From: Lactobacillus gigeriorum DSM 23908 = CRBIP 24.85
Lineage (GTDB): Bacteria > Bacillota > Bacilli > Lactobacillales > Lactobacillaceae
NCBI RefSeq assembly: GCF_000296855.1
Contig: NZ_CAKC01000093.1
Span: 1 to 64,000 of the forward strand
Reading direction: 5' to 3'
Length of the DNA: 64,000 bases
In this document: one piece after another, positions 19,900 through 28,218 of the stretch
Numbering within the stretch: the stretch's first letter is position 1
How the letters are laid out: each line of letters starts with the position of its first letter
Notes under the pieces: model-generated
The model's database searches: none
Seen by the model: only the letters and a program-made list of their open reading frames with translations
Told to the model about the DNA's origin: nothing
Made by a program: the position numbers and the translations under genes

Positions 19900-20619
19900 A
19901 TGACATTAGAAAGATTACAAAAAGTAATTGCTGAAGCAGGAATTGCTTCTAGAAGAAAAGCAGAACAGATGATTGTTGCGGGGCGCGTGAGAGTAGATGG
20001 AAAAGTAGTTACTAAGCTAGGAACTAAGGTAGAAACTTTTAGCAATATTACTGTTGATGGTGAACCAATTGAACGTGAAAGCTTGCATACGTATCTTTTT
20101 TATAAACCACGTGGCGTTGTTTCAACAGCAAAGGATGAAAAAGGAAGAAAAACTGTTGTAGATTATTTTGCAGACGTACCATATCGGCTTTATCCTGTTG
20201 GTCGTCTTGATTATGACACTTCTGGTGCACTTCTGATGACGAATGATGGTAAGCTGGCAAATTTATTGATGCATCCTAAACATGAAGTAGATAAAGTTTA
20301 TGTGGCCAAAATTGAAGGCAGTTTGTCTGAGGATGAGATTATCAAACTAAAACAGGGTGTTCGCTTTGATGGACACAAGAGTGCTAAAGCTAGGGTGAGA
20401 GTACTAAAAACTAATCCTAAAAAGGATACTCAGTTAGTCCAGTTAACGATTCATGAGGGACATTATCATCAAGTAAAGAAGATGTTCAAAGCCGTTGGAC
20501 ATCCAGTGATAAAACTATCAAGAGAGCGGTACGCATTTTTAGATTTAAAGGGACTAAATTCTGGTGAATATCGGGAATTGTCACGCGTAGAAGTTGACAG
20601 ATTGCATCGAGTTGATTAG
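19900..20619 (+). CDS. rluB: 23S rRNA pseudouridine synthase RluB-type
   Basis: An enzyme of the RsuA/RluB/E/F family, forming pseudouridine in large-subunit rRNA helix 89. An S4 RNA-binding domain occupies about 3-50 (RLQKVIAEAGIASRRKAEQMI). The catalytic motif GRLDYDTSGALLMTNDG, with the essential Asp, is near 107-123. The length of 239 fits the family. Position after scpAB is conserved in Bacilli, which supports RluB over RsuA. Confidence 0.93.
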   Translation: MTLERLQKVIAEAGIASRRKAEQMIVAGRVRVDGKVVTKLGTKVETFSNITVDGEPIERESLHTYLFYKPRGVVSTAKDEKGRKTVVDYFADVPYRLYPVGRLDYDTSGALLMTNDGKLANLLMHPKHEVDKVYVAKIEGSLSEDEIIKLKQGVRFDGHKSAKARVRVLKTNPKKDTQLVQLTIHEGHYHQVKKMFKAVGHPVIKLSRERYAFLDLKGLNSGEYRELSRVEVDRLHRVD

Positions 20620-20648
20620 AATACAATTGTAATTGAATATTAGTTTGT

Positions 20649-20757
20649 TGTCTTCAGGGCAGGGTGAAAGTCCCGACCGGCGGTAAAGTCCGCGACCCAC
20701 GCAAGTGGCTGAATTCTTAAGTGATACCGATAGTTAAAGTCTAGATGGAAGAAGACA
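20649..20757 (+). ncRNA. FMN riboswitch (RFN element)
   Basis: The conserved RFN core is plain: CAGGGCAGGGTGAAAGTCCC, then GACCGGCGGTAAAGTC, CGCGACCCACGCAAGTGG, GTGATACCGATAG, AAAGTCTAGATGG. The outer P1 helix pairs 20649-20655 (TGTCTTC) with 20751-20757 (GAAGACA). FMN binding closes P1. The adjacent terminator and ribU make this a transcription-attenuation switch that lowers riboflavin uptake when flavin is plentiful. Confidence 0.98.
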
Positions 20758-20788
20758 GACACCTTAAAAAGAGAATAACTTACTTTTT

Positions 20789-20822
20789 AAAGGTCTGTTG
20801 CTGAAGCAACAGACCTTTTGTT
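20789..20822 (+). terminator. riboswitch-controlled terminator upstream of ribU
   Basis: A perfect 14-pair stem (AAAGGTCTGTTGCT with its complement) has a GA apex, followed by TTTTGTTT. A competing antiterminator can form from 20754-20772 (GACAGAC...CTTAAAAAG) pairing with CTTTTTAAAG and GTCTGT in 20783-20799. The antiterminator uses the same bases as the 3' arm of P1. Confidence 0.92.
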
Positions 20823-20847
20823 TATTCAGAAAGGAAGAGTAAGTTAT

Positions 20848-21540
20848 ATGGAACGTTCAACTACCGGAGTAAAAAATTTAGCTAATGTAATTGCATATGC
20901 ACTAATTGGAGCAATTGCTTTTGTGATTATGAAATTTGAATTTCCAATTTTACCAGGAATTGGATTTTTGAAATTTGACTTTTCTGATGTTGTAATTACA
21001 ATTGGGACTTTTTTGTTTGGAGCAGGCCCAGGAATGTTTATTGCATTTGTTAGAATGCTTTTAGGGTTAGTTTTAAGTGGCTTTGCTTTGCCAAGTGTGG
21101 TAGGTCAAATTGCAGCCTTTGTAGCAACAATGTCTTTTGCTTTGCCATTCTATTTCATTGCTAAAGGAATTACTAAGGAAAATAGAAACACTGTAAAAGG
21201 CCATTTGTATCCAGTATTGGGCTTATTAATTGGAATTGTAATGATGACTTTGGTTCTATCTTTAACTAATGCATTTATTTTAACTCCAGTATATGCAGTA
21301 ACGTCTATGGCTAATGTACCACACATTGCTAACTATGCAGCATTGTACAATTTCACTGAAAAAGTCTATCTTGGTCAACTATTACATTTGCCTTCAATGT
21401 CAGCTTATATTTTTGGCATTATCGTACCATTTAATTTGATCAAGGGTGCTATTAATGCAGTAGTAGTATTCATTTTATTTGAATCAGTATTAAAGAGCAT
21501 TAGACCATTTGTAAGAAGGAAATTTAATTTGAGCAAGTAA
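20848..21540 (+). CDS. ribU: riboflavin ECF transporter substrate-binding subunit
   Basis: The membrane S component that binds riboflavin and works with the shared EcfA-A'-T module encoded elsewhere. It is 230 residues with about six hydrophobic helices; the region KFEFPILPGIGFLKFDFSDVVITIGTFLFGAGPGM is the S-component signature. ATG 20848 follows AAGGAAGAG; an upstream in-frame start would lie within the terminator hairpin. The FMN riboswitch directly in front confirms the substrate. No riboflavin-synthesis genes are nearby. Confidence 0.96.
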   Translation: MERSTTGVKNLANVIAYALIGAIAFVIMKFEFPILPGIGFLKFDFSDVVITIGTFLFGAGPGMFIAFVRMLLGLVLSGFALPSVVGQIAAFVATMSFALPFYFIAKGITKENRNTVKGHLYPVLGLLIGIVMMTLVLSLTNAFILTPVYAVTSMANVPHIANYAALYNFTEKVYLGQLLHLPSMSAYIFGIIVPFNLIKGAINAVVVFILFESVLKSIRPFVRRKFNLSK

Positions 21541-21551
21541 TATTAAACTGA

Positions 21552-21578
21552 CACAGCACTTGGTTGCTGTGCTTTTTT
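21552..21578 (+). terminator. terminator of ribU
   Basis: CACAGCA pairs with TGCTGTG around a CTTGGT loop, followed by CTTTTTT. Confidence 0.9.
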
Positions 21579-21653
21579 GATAGATTTTTTTATGTAATGA
21601 TAAACGATATATGTTAAAATCTAGATTAGAAAATAAATGGGAGGAGGATTCTT

Positions 21654-22142
21654 ATGGATGATAATTCCAAGGGTCCATATAAACACTATGAGCGCCCAAA
21701 TAAACCTAGATCTACCAAGACTAGTCCAGATAAAAAATCATGGAAAGTTTGGCTTGGCTTAATAGTTGTGGTTTTAATCGCATTAGTTCCAACTGTCTAT
21801 TATTTATCTGCACAGCAAAGAACTGCTAAAGTTTATACCCTTGAAAAAACTAGTAAGAGCGACAGTGCAAAGAGGAAGTCATCAAAGTTGTCATCTAAAA
21901 AGGGATCGGTAGAATCCTCGAAGAAGTCAACAGCTTCAAAGAAATCAGTAACTAAAGCTGCGTCCACTACTAAGAAGAATTCGACTTCAGCCAATAATGC
22001 TGATACTTATGTAGTTAAGTCTGGCGATACTCTTTCAGGTATTGCTACGGAAAACGGCATGACAGTTGACCAGCTCGCTGAATTAAATGGAATTACTGAT
22101 ACTTCACAGCTTTACGCTGGACAAGTCTTAAAACTTAAATAG
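21654..22142 (+). CDS. LysM-domain membrane-anchored protein
   Basis: A 162-residue protein. Residues 1-31 are cytoplasmic and basic, 32-52 form a membrane helix (WLGLIVVVLIALVPTVYYLSA), and 60-112 are a Ser/Lys/Thr-rich linker. A single LysM peptidoglycan-binding domain ends the chain (YVVKSGDTLSGIATENG...YAGQVLKLK). It is therefore anchored by its N-terminus with LysM facing the wall. No catalytic domain is present. It resembles YpbE-type LysM proteins often found near ribU or cmk in Bacilli. ATG 21654 follows GGGAGGAGG, a strong site. Confidence 0.85.
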   Translation: MDDNSKGPYKHYERPNKPRSTKTSPDKKSWKVWLGLIVVVLIALVPTVYYLSAQQRTAKVYTLEKTSKSDSAKRKSSKLSSKKGSVESSKKSTASKKSVTKAASTTKKNSTSANNADTYVVKSGDTLSGIATENGMTVDQLAELNGITDTSQLYAGQVLKLK

Positions 22143-22182
22143 ATAAAAGAAAGGAAAACGAGTTTTAACTCATAAGTAAAGA

Positions 22183-22848
22183 ATGCAAGTTGCAATTGAT
22201 GGTCCTGCTTCAGCAGGAAAAAGTACAGTAGCAAAGATTATTGCTAAAAGATTATCTTATATCTATATTGATACAGGAGCGATGTATCGTGCTTGTACAG
22301 TAATTGCTAAGAATCATAATTTAGATTATGGCGATGAAAAAGGTATTTTAGAAGCCGTTGCTAGCGACGGAATTGAATTTAAAACTGAAGGTGGAGAACA
22401 GCTGGTTTATTCAGCTGGAAAAGATATTTCATTAGAGATCCGTACACCTGAGATTTCTGCAAATGTTTCGCAAGTATCTGCTTTACCAGGAGTAAGAGAA
22501 GAAATGGTGAGTTTGCAGAGAAAAATGGCAGGTTCAACTAATGTAGTCATGGATGGCCGTGATATCGGAACAACAGTTTTACCTAATGCTGAAGTTAAGA
22601 TATTTTTAGTGGCATCAGCAAGATCAAGAGCTGAACGACGGTTACTTGATTTAAAGCAGAGGGGTATTAAGTCAGACCAAACTGTTGAAGAAATTGAAGC
22701 AGATATTGCCGCTAGGGACTACAAAGACTCTCATCGTGCAGTTTCACCATTAAAAAAAGCCGATGATGCTGTTGAAATAGACACTACAAATATGACTATT
22801 GAAGAAGTAGTTCAGAGCATTTTAGAACAAATTCAAAAAAAGTTATAA
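22183..22848 (+). CDS. cmk: cytidylate kinase
   Basis: Phosphorylates CMP and dCMP to the diphosphates. The P-loop GPASAGKST is at residues 6-14, then IDTGAMYRA and MDGRDIGTTVLPNAEVKIFL. The length of 221 is typical of the short Gram-positive form. The start is unusual: the only good Shine-Dalgarno sequence (AAAGGA near 22149) is almost 30 bases from ATG 22183, and a small inverted repeat (GAGTTTTAACTC, 22160-22171) lies between. The gene order cmk-rpsA-der-HU is conserved in Firmicutes. Confidence 0.96.
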   Translation: MQVAIDGPASAGKSTVAKIIAKRLSYIYIDTGAMYRACTVIAKNHNLDYGDEKGILEAVASDGIEFKTEGGEQLVYSAGKDISLEIRTPEISANVSQVSALPGVREEMVSLQRKMAGSTNVVMDGRDIGTTVLPNAEVKIFLVASARSRAERRLLDLKQRGIKSDQTVEEIEADIAARDYKDSHRAVSPLKKADDAVEIDTTNMTIEEVVQSILEQIQKKL

Positions 22849-22919
22849 AAAACATCGTAAAATAGTAGAAAAAAGTCTCGCTTTCCTATAAAATGGAGAT
22901 TGATATTTGGGAGGTACAT

Positions 22920-24122
22920 ATGTCAGATAATAGTAATCAATTTTTAGACGCATTAAAACAAATGCAAGGAGTTGAGGTCGGAGATATTGTTGATGTCGAA
23001 GTATTAGACGTTGAAGATGGTCAACTTGATGTTGGCGTAGTTAACGCTGGTGTTGAAGGTGTTATTACTCGCCGTGAATTCACTACCGACCGTAATGCAG
23101 ATTTAACTGAATTAGTTAAACCTGGTGAAACTATCAAGGCTTTGGTATTAAAGAGAGCTGGTGGCGATAAGGAAAATGGTGAATTCTTCTTCTCAGTTAC
23201 CCGCTTGAAGGAACGTGAAGCATTTGATAAGTTGCAAAAGGACTTTGAAGAAGGTAACGCAATTGAAGGTACTGTTACTTCTTCAGTTCGTGGCGGTTTG
23301 TTAGTTGATGTTGGTACTAGAGGTTTCTTGCCAGCTTCACTTATTTCAAGTCGTTATGTTTCAGATCTTAAGCCATACATTGGTAAGACTATGAAGCTTA
23401 AGATTACTGAGATTGATCCTAACAAGAATCGTTTAATCCTTTCACACAAGGATCTTGTTGAAGAAGAACGTGAAGAAGCTTTTGACAAGGTTGCATCACA
23501 ATTAGTTGTTGGTGACGTTGTTGAAGGTAAGGTTTCTCGTTTAACTAACTTTGGTGCTTTCATTGATGTCGGTGGCGTTGATGGCTTGGTTCACATTTCA
23601 GAAATTTCATACAAGCACATTGATAAGCCAAGCGATGCTTTGAGGGTTGGCCAAGATGTTAAGGTAAAAGTTATCGGTATCGATGATGATAGACACCGTA
23701 TCTCCTTGTCAATTAAGCAAACTGAACCTTCTCCATTTGAACAAGCAACTTCAAGCTTGAACGAAGGTGACGTTTTTGAAGGTGAAGTTAAGTCTTTAAC
23801 TAACTTCGGTGCTTTTGTTGAAGTAACTGATGGTATTCAAGGTTTAGTACACGTTTCAGAAATTTCAAACAAGCATGTTGATAAGCCAAGCGATGTTTTG
23901 AAAGTTGGTCAAAACGTTAAGGTTAAGGTTTTGAACATTGATCCAAGTGAAAAGAGAATTTCACTTTCAATCAAGGCAACTGAAGAAAATGCTGCTAGTG
24001 AAAGTGCACGTCCACGTCGTCCACGTACTGACAATTCAGTAAATAAGAAGTACATGAACAACGATGACAATGGTTTTGCATTAGGCGACATTATCGGTGA
24101 CCAATTAAAAGATCGTAATTAA
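22920..24122 (+). CDS. rpsA: ribosomal protein S1 homologue (four S1 domains)
   Basis: A 400-residue RNA-binding protein with four S1 domains at about 20-85, 105-175, 190-260 and 275-345 (VDVEVLDVEDGQLDVGVV; EGTVTSSVRGGLLVDVGTRGFLPAS; EGKVSRLTNFGAFIDVGGVDGLVHISE; EGEVKSLTNFGAFVEV). The last two are nearly duplicated. The C-terminus is a charged tail with RPRRPRTDN. ATG 22920 follows GGGAGGTACAT; the longer frame is rejected. Gram-positive S1 homologues assist translation initiation or RNA turnover. Codon use suggests high expression. Confidence 0.93.
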   Translation: MSDNSNQFLDALKQMQGVEVGDIVDVEVLDVEDGQLDVGVVNAGVEGVITRREFTTDRNADLTELVKPGETIKALVLKRAGGDKENGEFFFSVTRLKEREAFDKLQKDFEEGNAIEGTVTSSVRGGLLVDVGTRGFLPASLISSRYVSDLKPYIGKTMKLKITEIDPNKNRLILSHKDLVEEEREEAFDKVASQLVVGDVVEGKVSRLTNFGAFIDVGGVDGLVHISEISYKHIDKPSDALRVGQDVKVKVIGIDDDRHRISLSIKQTEPSPFEQATSSLNEGDVFEGEVKSLTNFGAFVEVTDGIQGLVHVSEISNKHVDKPSDVLKVGQNVKVKVLNIDPSEKRISLSIKATEENAASESARPRRPRTDNSVNKKYMNNDDNGFALGDIIGDQLKDRN

Positions 24123-24135
24123 TCATTAATCAAGA

Positions 24136-24161
24136 GGGCCGGCTCTAAGTCGGTCTTTTTT
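24136..24161 (+). terminator. terminator of rpsA
   Basis: GGGCCGGC pairs with GTCGGTCT (two G-U pairs), followed by TTTTTT. Confidence 0.9.
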
Positions 24162-24184
24162 GATAGCAAAGGAGATGACAAGAC

Positions 24185-25492
24185 ATGTTACCAACTGTGG
24201 CAATTGTTGGACAACCAAATGTAGGTAAGTCGACATTGTTCAATCGGATTATTAATGAACGGTTAGCCATTGTAGAAGATCGACCTGGAGTTACAAGAGA
24301 TAGAAATTATGCTCCTGCAGAATGGTTAGGACATAAGTTTAATATCATTGATACTGGTGGTATTACTTGGGAAGATGGCAAGATCGAAGAAGAGATAAGA
24401 GCACAAGCTGAAATTGCAATTGATGAAGCTGATGTAATTATTTTCCTAACCAATGTTCTTTCAGGAATTACGGATCTTGATGAAAAAATTGCTCAACTTC
24501 TTTATAAAACTACTAAACCGATAATTTTAGCAGTTAATAAGGCTGATAATCCTGAACAAAGAGTTAATATTTATGATTTTTATAGCTTGGGATTAGGTGA
24601 TCCAATCCCAGTTTCAGGAAGTCATGGAACTGGGATCGGGGATTTGCTTGATAAAGTTGTCGACAGCTTCCCTGAAAAATCCGATAAAGTTGATGATGAA
24701 ACTATTGCATTTAGTGTAATCGGAAGACCTAATGTTGGAAAATCATCGATCGTTAATAAGCTTCTTGGTGAACAACGAGTAATCGTTGCAAACATGGAAG
24801 GTACTACCCGAGATGCAATTGATACTCCTTTTACAGATGAAGATGGTACTAAATTCCGGTTGATTGACACCGCTGGAATTAGAAGAAGGGGAAAAGTCTA
24901 CGAAAAAACTGAAAAATATTCAGTTATGCGTGCGCTGGGTGCGATTGAACGCTCTGATGTAGTTTTATTGGTTTTAGATGCAAGTACTGGCATTAGAGAA
25001 CAAGATAAGCATGTTGCTGGATATGCTCACGATGCTGGTAAAGGCGTAATTATAGTAGTTAATAAATGGGATTTGCCTAAGAAAGACAGCAATAGCGCTA
25101 AAGACTTTGAAAAGGTAATTCGTGATGAGTTTCAGTATCTAGACTATGCTCCAATTATCTTTGTCTCTGCAGAAACTGGGCAAAGAATTAATCAATTACC
25201 GCAACTGGTAAAGAAAGTTCATGAAAATCAAACTCAACGAATCCAATCAAGTGTGTTGAATGAAATGCTACTAGAAGTAAGTAAATTAGTTCCAACTCCA
25301 ATGGTTAAGGGAAAGCGGCTTAGAGTGTACTATATAACTCAAGTTAAAGGAAATCCGCCTACATTTGTTGTGTTTGTTAATGATCCAGAACTGATGCATT
25401 TCTCCTACAAGCGTTTCTTAATTAATCAATTGCGTGAAAACTTTAATTTTGAAGGTACACCAATAAAAATTATTGCTAGAAAGCGAAAATAA
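24185..25492 (+). CDS. der: ribosome biogenesis GTPase Der (EngA)
   Basis: A double-GTPase required for 50S assembly. G domain 1 has GQPNVGKST (residues 8-16), DTGG and NKAD; G domain 2 has GRPNVGKSS (near 181-189), DTAGIRRRG and NKWD. A KH-like domain covers about 350-435. The length of 435 is normal. It lies between rpsA and the HU gene, as in many Bacilli. Confidence 0.97.
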   Translation: MLPTVAIVGQPNVGKSTLFNRIINERLAIVEDRPGVTRDRNYAPAEWLGHKFNIIDTGGITWEDGKIEEEIRAQAEIAIDEADVIIFLTNVLSGITDLDEKIAQLLYKTTKPIILAVNKADNPEQRVNIYDFYSLGLGDPIPVSGSHGTGIGDLLDKVVDSFPEKSDKVDDETIAFSVIGRPNVGKSSIVNKLLGEQRVIVANMEGTTRDAIDTPFTDEDGTKFRLIDTAGIRRRGKVYEKTEKYSVMRALGAIERSDVVLLVLDASTGIREQDKHVAGYAHDAGKGVIIVVNKWDLPKKDSNSAKDFEKVIRDEFQYLDYAPIIFVSAETGQRINQLPQLVKKVHENQTQRIQSSVLNEMLLEVSKLVPTPMVKGKRLRVYYITQVKGNPPTFVVFVNDPELMHFSYKRFLINQLRENFNFEGTPIKIIARKRK

Positions 25493-25504
25493 TTGTTCAA
25501 ACCC

Positions 25505-25533
25505 TTGTTATTAAGCGGTTTCTGTGCTATTTT
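25505..25533 (+). promoter_or_regulatory. promoter of the HU gene
   Basis: TTGTTA at 25505-25510 and TATTTT at 25528-25533 lie 17 bases apart. The roughly 95-base leader that follows contains three small hairpins: GGGAG/CTCCC near 25542, CCAGAA/TTCTGG near 25559 and GACC/GGTC near 25603. The last lies just before the AGGAGG site. Confidence 0.55.
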
Positions 25534-25633
25534 ATCAGTGTGGGAGTAAAGTTCCTCCCAGAATATTTTCTGGTTTTTATAGAATGTATAGTTTTTGACC
25601 ATGGACCCTTTCCTGGTCAGGAGGTTTTCAATT

Positions 25634-25909
25634 ATGGCAAATAAAGCAGAATTGATTTCAGAAGTAGCTGTTAAAACTCAATTAACTAAAAAAGAAGTTA
25701 GCGCAGCTGTAGAAGCTTTACTTAGCTCAATTCAAGAAGATTTAGCTAAAGGCGATAAGGTGCAATTGATTGGCTTTGGAACTTTTGAAGTTCGTCACCG
25801 TGCTGCACGCAAGGGTCGTAACCCTCAAACTGGTGAAGACATTGAAATTCCTGCAAGTCAAATCCCTGCATTTAAACCAGGTAAAGCACTTAAGGATGCT
25901 ATTAAATAA
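25634..25909 (+). CDS. hup: DNA-binding protein HU
   Basis: A 91-residue nucleoid-associated protein. [22 protein letters not shown] starts the helical dimer region. The DNA-binding beta arm is [24 protein letters not shown] with the intercalating Pro of the RNPQTG motif. ATG 25634 follows a strong AGGAGG; the longer frame back to 25595 is not used. It bends and compacts DNA and is normally abundant. It is monocistronic, between its own promoter and terminator. Confidence 0.97.
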   Translation: MANKAELISEVAVKTQLTKKEVSAAVEALLSSIQEDLAKGDKVQLIGFGTFEVRHRAARKGRNPQTGEDIEIPASQIPAFKPGKALKDAIK

Positions 25910-25923
25910 GTATTTTAATAGTG

Positions 25924-25960
25924 AAAAAGCATTGGTATCCTAATCGAACCGATGCTTTTT
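25924..25960. terminator. terminator of the HU gene
   Basis: AAAAAGCATTGGT pairs with ACCGATGCTTTTT around an 11-base loop, with A and T runs on the flanks. Confidence 0.92.
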
Positions 25961-25989
25961 AATTTGTTGTAGAAAGATAGGAAAAAAGA

Positions 25990-27246
25990 ATGATGTTTTC
26001 TGAACAATTACTAGATGCAATTGAAGGACATGATTTTTCTCAGAGTAAGATCCTATTAAGAAAAGCTTTGGAAAACGATGATCCTGAAGTACTTGCCTCT
26101 TTAGCCGAAAATTTAACAGATTTTGGGTTTTCAGATTTAGCCAAAGATGTTTATCGTGATTTAATAGCTAAGTTTCCAAGAGAAGATATTTTTAAAGTAT
26201 ATTTAGCAGAAATACTTTTCAACGATGGTAATGATAATGATGCTCTTACTTTACTGTACGGTATTTCAGAAAGCTCCCCAGCATATCTTGATAGTTTGTT
26301 GGTTCAAGCAGATTATTATCAAACTGAAGGCTTATTAGAAGTAGCTAAAGACAAGTTGCTTAAAGCTAGTGAAATTGCACCTAAAGAAGATACAATTAAA
26401 TTTGGTTTGGCTGAATTGGATTTCTTAGCTGGTGAATTTGAAGAAGCAAAATCGCTTTATGAAGATTTATTGACTAGAGAAAATCAAATTGGAGAGGTTA
26501 ATTTAAACCAACGTTTATTCCAAACAGAGGCTAAGCTGGGAAATTATGAAGAAGCAGCTGAAATCATCAAAAAACATACAAGTGAATTATTAGATATTGA
26601 CAGTAAGTATCAAGCAGGGGTAATTCTTCTTTATGCCAATGAAGTTGATGATGCAATCAAACAGCTAGATAGTGTAATTGACCAAAATCCGGATTATGTT
26701 AATGCATACCCAATGCTAGCTCAGGCATATCAACTGAAGAATGATTATGATCAGGTTTTGCGTTCGGCTCAAGCAGGGTTGGCTTATAACGAGTTAGATG
26801 AAACCCTGTATTCGATGGGAGCAATTGCTGCCGCTAAATTAGGAGAATTGGAAACTGCAGAAGACTTGCTACAAAAGGGCTTAAAAGTAGCACCAGATAA
26901 TAGTGAACTACGCTTACAGTTGTCAAATGTCTACCTAAGCGAAAGAAAATATCAAGATAATATTGATTTGTTTGCCAAGCTTGATGATGAAGACAAGGAT
27001 GCACAGGTTCATTGGAACTTAGCACAATCATATCAATTTTTAGAAGACGACAAAAAAGCCAAAAGCGAATATCTTTTGGCTTATCCTGACTATCAAACTA
27101 ATCCTGACTTTTTGAGACAGATGATTATATTCTTTAATACACAATTTGATAGTAAAAATATTGTTCTTGAATTGCTTCGTAAATATTTAGAACTAAAACC
27201 TGAAGATTACGAGATGCAAGATCTGTATAATGATTTGGCTAAATAA
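25990..27246 (+). CDS. tetratricopeptide-repeat protein
   Basis: A 418-residue, acidic, all-helical protein made of TPR units from about residue 20 to 410 (for example PAYLDSLLVQADYYQTEGLLEVAKDKL and DYVNAYPMLAQAYQLKNDYDQVLRSAQAGL). There is no signal peptide, membrane helix or catalytic domain, so it is a cytoplasmic scaffold of unknown partner. It resembles the YpiA-type TPR proteins of Bacilli. Start is ATG 25990 or 25993; AGGAAAAAAG precedes both. Its stop codon directly abuts the stop of the convergent gene. Confidence 0.82.
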   Translation: MMFSEQLLDAIEGHDFSQSKILLRKALENDDPEVLASLAENLTDFGFSDLAKDVYRDLIAKFPREDIFKVYLAEILFNDGNDNDALTLLYGISESSPAYLDSLLVQADYYQTEGLLEVAKDKLLKASEIAPKEDTIKFGLAELDFLAGEFEEAKSLYEDLLTRENQIGEVNLNQRLFQTEAKLGNYEEAAEIIKKHTSELLDIDSKYQAGVILLYANEVDDAIKQLDSVIDQNPDYVNAYPMLAQAYQLKNDYDQVLRSAQAGLAYNELDETLYSMGAIAAAKLGELETAEDLLQKGLKVAPDNSELRLQLSNVYLSERKYQDNIDLFAKLDDEDKDAQVHWNLAQSYQFLEDDKKAKSEYLLAYPDYQTNPDFLRQMIIFFNTQFDSKNIVLELLRKYLELKPEDYEMQDLYNDLAK

Positions 27247-28137
27247 TTATTTACGTATGAAAAAATGATTTTTCTTGGTTTTATAGGTAAAGCCTTCGCC
27301 AAGTGCTTCATGTACTTCAAAAATCGTTATGAAAGCATTTGGGTCTTCATGATGAATTAGTTGCTTAATCTGTGGTATTTCTCTAGGAGAAACTACAACA
27401 TAGATAACTTTTTTTTCATCCTCTTGATAGCCACCAAGTGCGTTTAAATAAGTAAATCCTCGTTCCAGTTCAAGATCGATCATTTTAGCGATTTCTTGAT
27501 AGTGATCGGAGATAATTAATAAACCTCTCGCACTATAAGCACCTTGTTGTACTGTATCTAAAACTCGCGAAAGAATGAAGGAAGCTAGCAATGTATACAT
27601 CATATGCTTTATATCAAGATATGACAGCGATGCGAAAAGAACAACTGCATCACAAAGTAGTAGCATCTTTCCAGATGAAATTCCAAATTTTATTTGAAAG
27701 ATTCGGGCGATAATATCAGTACCTCCAGAAGTTCCGTTATATCTGAAGACAATTCCGAGGCCAAAACCAGATAACGTTCCTGCTAAAATAGCTGAAAGAA
27801 AGAGATCGTGATCTAAATTTAATTGCGTTATAATAGGGAATAGGCGCCAAAGCCAAAGAAAAAACGACAGTGATACGGTGCCCCAGATAGTGTAAGCAAG
27901 CAGGAGCTTTCCCATATAACGATATCCTAAAATAATTAGAGGGATGTTCAAAACTAGGGTGGCTAATCCCATGTCAATGTTCCAAAAATGGTGAAGGATC
28001 AAAGTTACCCCACTTAGTCCGCCGTCGGCTAGTTGATTAGGAACAGAGATCATATCTAGACTAAGAGCATAAATGGCACATCCAAGGGATACCATGATTA
28101 GTTCAAAAGTTACTTTTTTGTAATTTATTTTTGGCAT
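27247..28137 (-). CDS. YitT-family membrane protein
   Basis: A 296-residue protein with five or six membrane helices (about 10-205; FNGTSGGTDIIARIF-type loop present as YNGTSGGTDIIARIFQIKFG) and a C-terminal cytoplasmic DUF2179 domain (about 215-290; RGFTYLNALGGYQEDEKKVIYVVVSPREIPQIK). The role of the family is not established. The start chosen is ATG 28137 (MPKINYKK), preceded by TTGGAGGTACTGAT. The gene converges on the TPR gene with no base between the two stop codons and no terminator. Confidence 0.88.
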   Translation of the reverse strand: MPKINYKKVTFELIMVSLGCAIYALSLDMISVPNQLADGGLSGVTLILHHFWNIDMGLATLVLNIPLIILGYRYMGKLLLAYTIWGTVSLSFFLWLWRLFPIITQLNLDHDLFLSAILAGTLSGFGLGIVFRYNGTSGGTDIIARIFQIKFGISSGKMLLLCDAVVLFASLSYLDIKHMMYTLLASFILSRVLDTVQQGAYSARGLLIISDHYQEIAKMIDLELERGFTYLNALGGYQEDEKKVIYVVVSPREIPQIKQLIHHEDPNAFITIFEVHEALGEGFTYKTKKNHFFIRK

Positions 28138-28218
28138 ATCAGTACCTCCAAGTTTGTCACTAATAATAAAATAACACAAAAAGAATAGAAATAATATTAA
28201 AACGAGTTGGTTTATTTG

